Shown: one piece after another, positions 5,838 to 6,967 of the stretch
How the letters are laid out: every line of letters begins with the position of its first letter
Numbering within the stretch: the stretch's first letter is position 1
From: JBJHBY01 sp050485745
GTDB lineage: Bacteria; Pseudomonadota; Gammaproteobacteria; Pseudomonadales; CAMLJR01
Direction of reading: 5' to 3'
Length of the DNA: 6,967 nucleotides
Assembly (NCBI GenBank): GCA_050485745.1
Contig: JBJHBY010000190.1
Coordinates: 1-6,967, forward strand
Notes under the pieces: model-generated
What the model saw: the letters and a program-made list of their open reading frames with translations, nothing else
Databases searched by the model: none
Told to the model about the DNA's origin: nothing
Program-made: the position numbers and the translations under genes

Positions 5838-6691
5838 TAGCCCTTGCCAAGCAGGCTGCGCTCGCCGGAGAGCACGGTCTGCTGGATCAATGTGTTGATG
5901 GTCATCGGCCCGACCCCGCCCGGCACCGGGGTGTAGGCATGGGCGCGCCCGATGACCGCGCTGAGCTCGATGTCCCCGACGCCGCCGGGATGATAGCCGG
6001 CGTCGACCACGACAGCGCCGTCCTTGATCCAGCCGCCCTTGATAAACTCCGGTTTGCCCACCGCACCGACGAGAATATCCGCCTGGCGAACGTGGGCCTC
6101 GAGGTCGCGGGTGCGGGAGTGGCAAATGGTGACAGTGGCGTCCGCACCCAGCAGCATCATCGCCATGGGCTTGCCCAGAATCGGGCTGCGTCCGACCACC
6201 ACGGCGTGGCGCCCGCTAATCGGAATATCGTAGTGTTGCAGCAGGCGCATGATGCCCTGGGGCGTGGCGCAGCCCCAGGCAGACTCACCCATACTCATGC
6301 GTCCGAAGCCCAGGCAGGTCACACCGTCCACGTCCTTTTCCAGGGCGATGGCATCGAAGCAGGCGCGTTCGTCGATCTGGGCCGGCACCGGATGCTGCAG
6401 CAGGATGCCGTGCACGTCGGGGTTGCGGTTGAGTTCGTCGATGCGTGCCAGCAGTTCCTCCGTGCTGGTGCTGGCCGGCAGTTCGATGGCCTGTGACGCC
6501 ATGCCGATACGGGCGCAGGCATTGCCCTTCATGCGCACGTAGGTGGCGGAGGCAGGGTCGTCGCCGACCAGAATGGTGGCGAGAATGGGCGTCTTGCCGC
6601 CGGAGCCCTGCTTCAGCCGCGCAACGCGCTCGCTCAGCTCCTGCTCAGTACGTGCCGCCAGGGCCTTGCCATCCAGAACCAGTGCGCTCAT
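5837..6691 (-). CDS. folD: Bifunctional methylenetetrahydrofolate dehydrogenase / methenyltetrahydrofolate cyclohydrolase (FolD)
   Basis: FolD oxidises 5,10-methylene-THF with NADP+ and hydrolyses the methenyl product to 10-formyl-THF, supplying purine and formyl-Met synthesis in the cytoplasm. The 284-residue product (E. coli 288) shows YVRMK with catalytic Lys55 and Tyr51, Gln99 in the folate-site loop, KDVDG (119-123), the dinucleotide motif VVVGRSPILGKPM (164-176), ATVTICHS (185-192) and the C-terminal PVPGGVGPMT. Several usually strict words are altered: QLPLP reads QHPVP (99-103), GFHPxN reads GVTCLG (123-128) and PCTP reads CATP (141-144). The catalytic residues themselves are kept, so I still expect a working enzyme, probably of a divergent FolD subtype. 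The start at 6691 is supported by AGGAG five bases upstream; an in-frame start at 6757 would add 22 residues unlike the family. Confidence 0.94.
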   Translation of the reverse strand: MSALVLDGKALAARTEQELSERVARLKQGSGGKTPILATILVGDDPASATYVRMKGNACARIGMASQAIELPASTSTEELLARIDELNRNPDVHGILLQHPVPAQIDERACFDAIALEKDVDGVTCLGFGRMSMGESAWGCATPQGIMRLLQHYDIPISGRHAVVVGRSPILGKPMAMMLLGADATVTICHSRTRDLEAHVRQADILVGAVGKPEFIKGGWIKDGAVVVDAGYHPGGVGDIELSAVIGRAHAYTPVPGGVGPMTINTLIQQTVLSGERSLLGKG

Positions 6692-6696
6692 GCGTG

Positions 6697-6701
6697 CTCC
6701 T
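6697..6701 (-). promoter_or_regulatory. Ribosome-binding site of folD
   Basis: The minus strand reads AGGAG followed by five bases and the ATG at 6691. This is the strongest Shine-Dalgarno in the window and decides the start over the upstream in-frame codon at 6757. Confidence 0.8.
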
Positions 6702-6819
6702 GTGGTGTTGGAATAGGGTGCAAACGTGGATTGCGAATGGGCATCAAAGTGCACCAAAGGCGCGATTTTCTCATGCCGGGAGGCGGGCGCAAAGGCCGTT
6801 GTGCCCGGCCTGTTTTGCG

Positions 6820-6848
6820 TTGACGTTACCGGAGCGGGTCGGTATCAT
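6820..6848 (+). promoter_or_regulatory. Sigma-70 promoter of the tRNA-Pro gene
   Basis: TTGACG (6820-6825) and TATCAT (6843-6848) each match five of six consensus bases and are separated by exactly 17 bp. The bases after the -10 box (TTCGCGCACC) include a GC-rich stretch where stable-RNA promoters carry the discriminator associated with stringent control. Transcription would begin near 6855, leaving about 40 nt of leader for RNase P to remove before the mature tRNA at 6897. Confidence 0.75.
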
Positions 6849-6896
6849 TCGCGCACCTTGAACGGGACTGCTTTCAATCTGGCCCGAGTGTTTCAC

Positions 6897-6967
6897 CGGG
6901 GTATAGCGCAGTCTGGTAGCGCGCCTGCTTTGGGAGCAGGATGTCGGGGGTTCAAATCCCTCTACCC
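6897..6967 (+). tRNA. tRNA-Pro (UGG anticodon), 3' end cut by the window
   Basis: The cloverleaf folds fully apart from the truncated end. Acceptor 5' strand CGGGGTA (6897-6903); D-stem GCGC/GCGC (6906-6909 with 6919-6922) around a GG-containing loop; anticodon stem CCTGC/GCAGG (6924-6928 with 6936-6940) with loop TTTGGGA, placing TGG at 6931-6933; T-arm GGGGG, loop TTCAAAT (6951-6957), CCCTC. The 3' acceptor strand is visible only as TACCC; the last two pairs, discriminator and CCA (if encoded) lie outside. It closely resembles E. coli proM. UGG reads most or all proline codons. In many gammaproteobacteria this gene is the first or last of a tRNA cluster near folD and tig, so more tRNAs may follow. 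Confidence 0.95.

Noticed and set aside
5939..6496. Plus-strand open frame opposite folD
   Set aside because: Antisense shadow of folD; low-complexity composition and no domain.
6785..6816. Hairpin GGGCGCAA / TTGTGCCC followed at a distance by TTTT
   Set aside because: The T-run is separated from the stem by about six bases and no plus-strand gene precedes it; it may matter for read-through from antisense folD transcription but is not supported as a terminator.

Overview
This window reads as ordinary, GC-rich chromosomal DNA from a gammaproteobacterium, most likely near Pseudomonadales, Cellvibrionales or related marine lineages. The evidence is the divergent tesA / ybbA-ybbP arrangement (also found in Escherichia coli and Pseudomonas), the proteobacterial style of each protein, and folD lying beside a proline tRNA gene. 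The genus cannot be fixed from sequence alone. I see no transposase, integrase, phage gene, CRISPR array or toxin module, and no convincing undescribed system.

Layout. Positions 1-79 hold a palindromic repeat of a dispersed, REP-like type; its right edge supplies the stop codon of tesA. tesA (minus strand) encodes a secreted GDSL esterase/thioesterase. It is divergent from ybbA-ybbP (plus strand), a LolD-like ATPase and a ten-helix FtsX-type permease that overlap by one base. The two 5' ends are only about 7-31 bp apart and contain a perfect 12-bp tandem duplication. Downstream of ybbP (3997-4188) is a short interval with an 8-codon mini-ORF followed two bases later by a doubtful small membrane-protein ORF. 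That ORF converges on, and overlaps, the end of a YcgR-like PilZ gene.

The PilZ gene (minus, 4189-4950) is divergent from a short-chain dehydrogenase-like gene (plus, 5031-5816) across an 80-bp spacer. The dehydrogenase-like protein lacks the usual YxxxK catalytic pair. It converges on folD (minus, 5837-6691); a perfect 8-bp hairpin fills the 20-bp gap. folD is divergent from a tRNA-Pro(UGG) gene that has a near-consensus sigma-70 promoter and is cut by the right edge of the window.

Functionally these are separate units rather than one pathway: envelope or lipid hydrolysis (TesA) beside a putative envelope lipid/protein extraction ABC system (YbbA/YbbP), a cyclic-di-GMP effector, a possible acyl or small-molecule reductase relative, one-carbon folate metabolism (FolD), and translation (tRNA-Pro). 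The items most worth a second look are the atypical SDR active site, the variant FolD motifs, the tandem duplication in the crowded tesA/ybbA start region, and the mini-ORF/small-ORF pair after ybbP.
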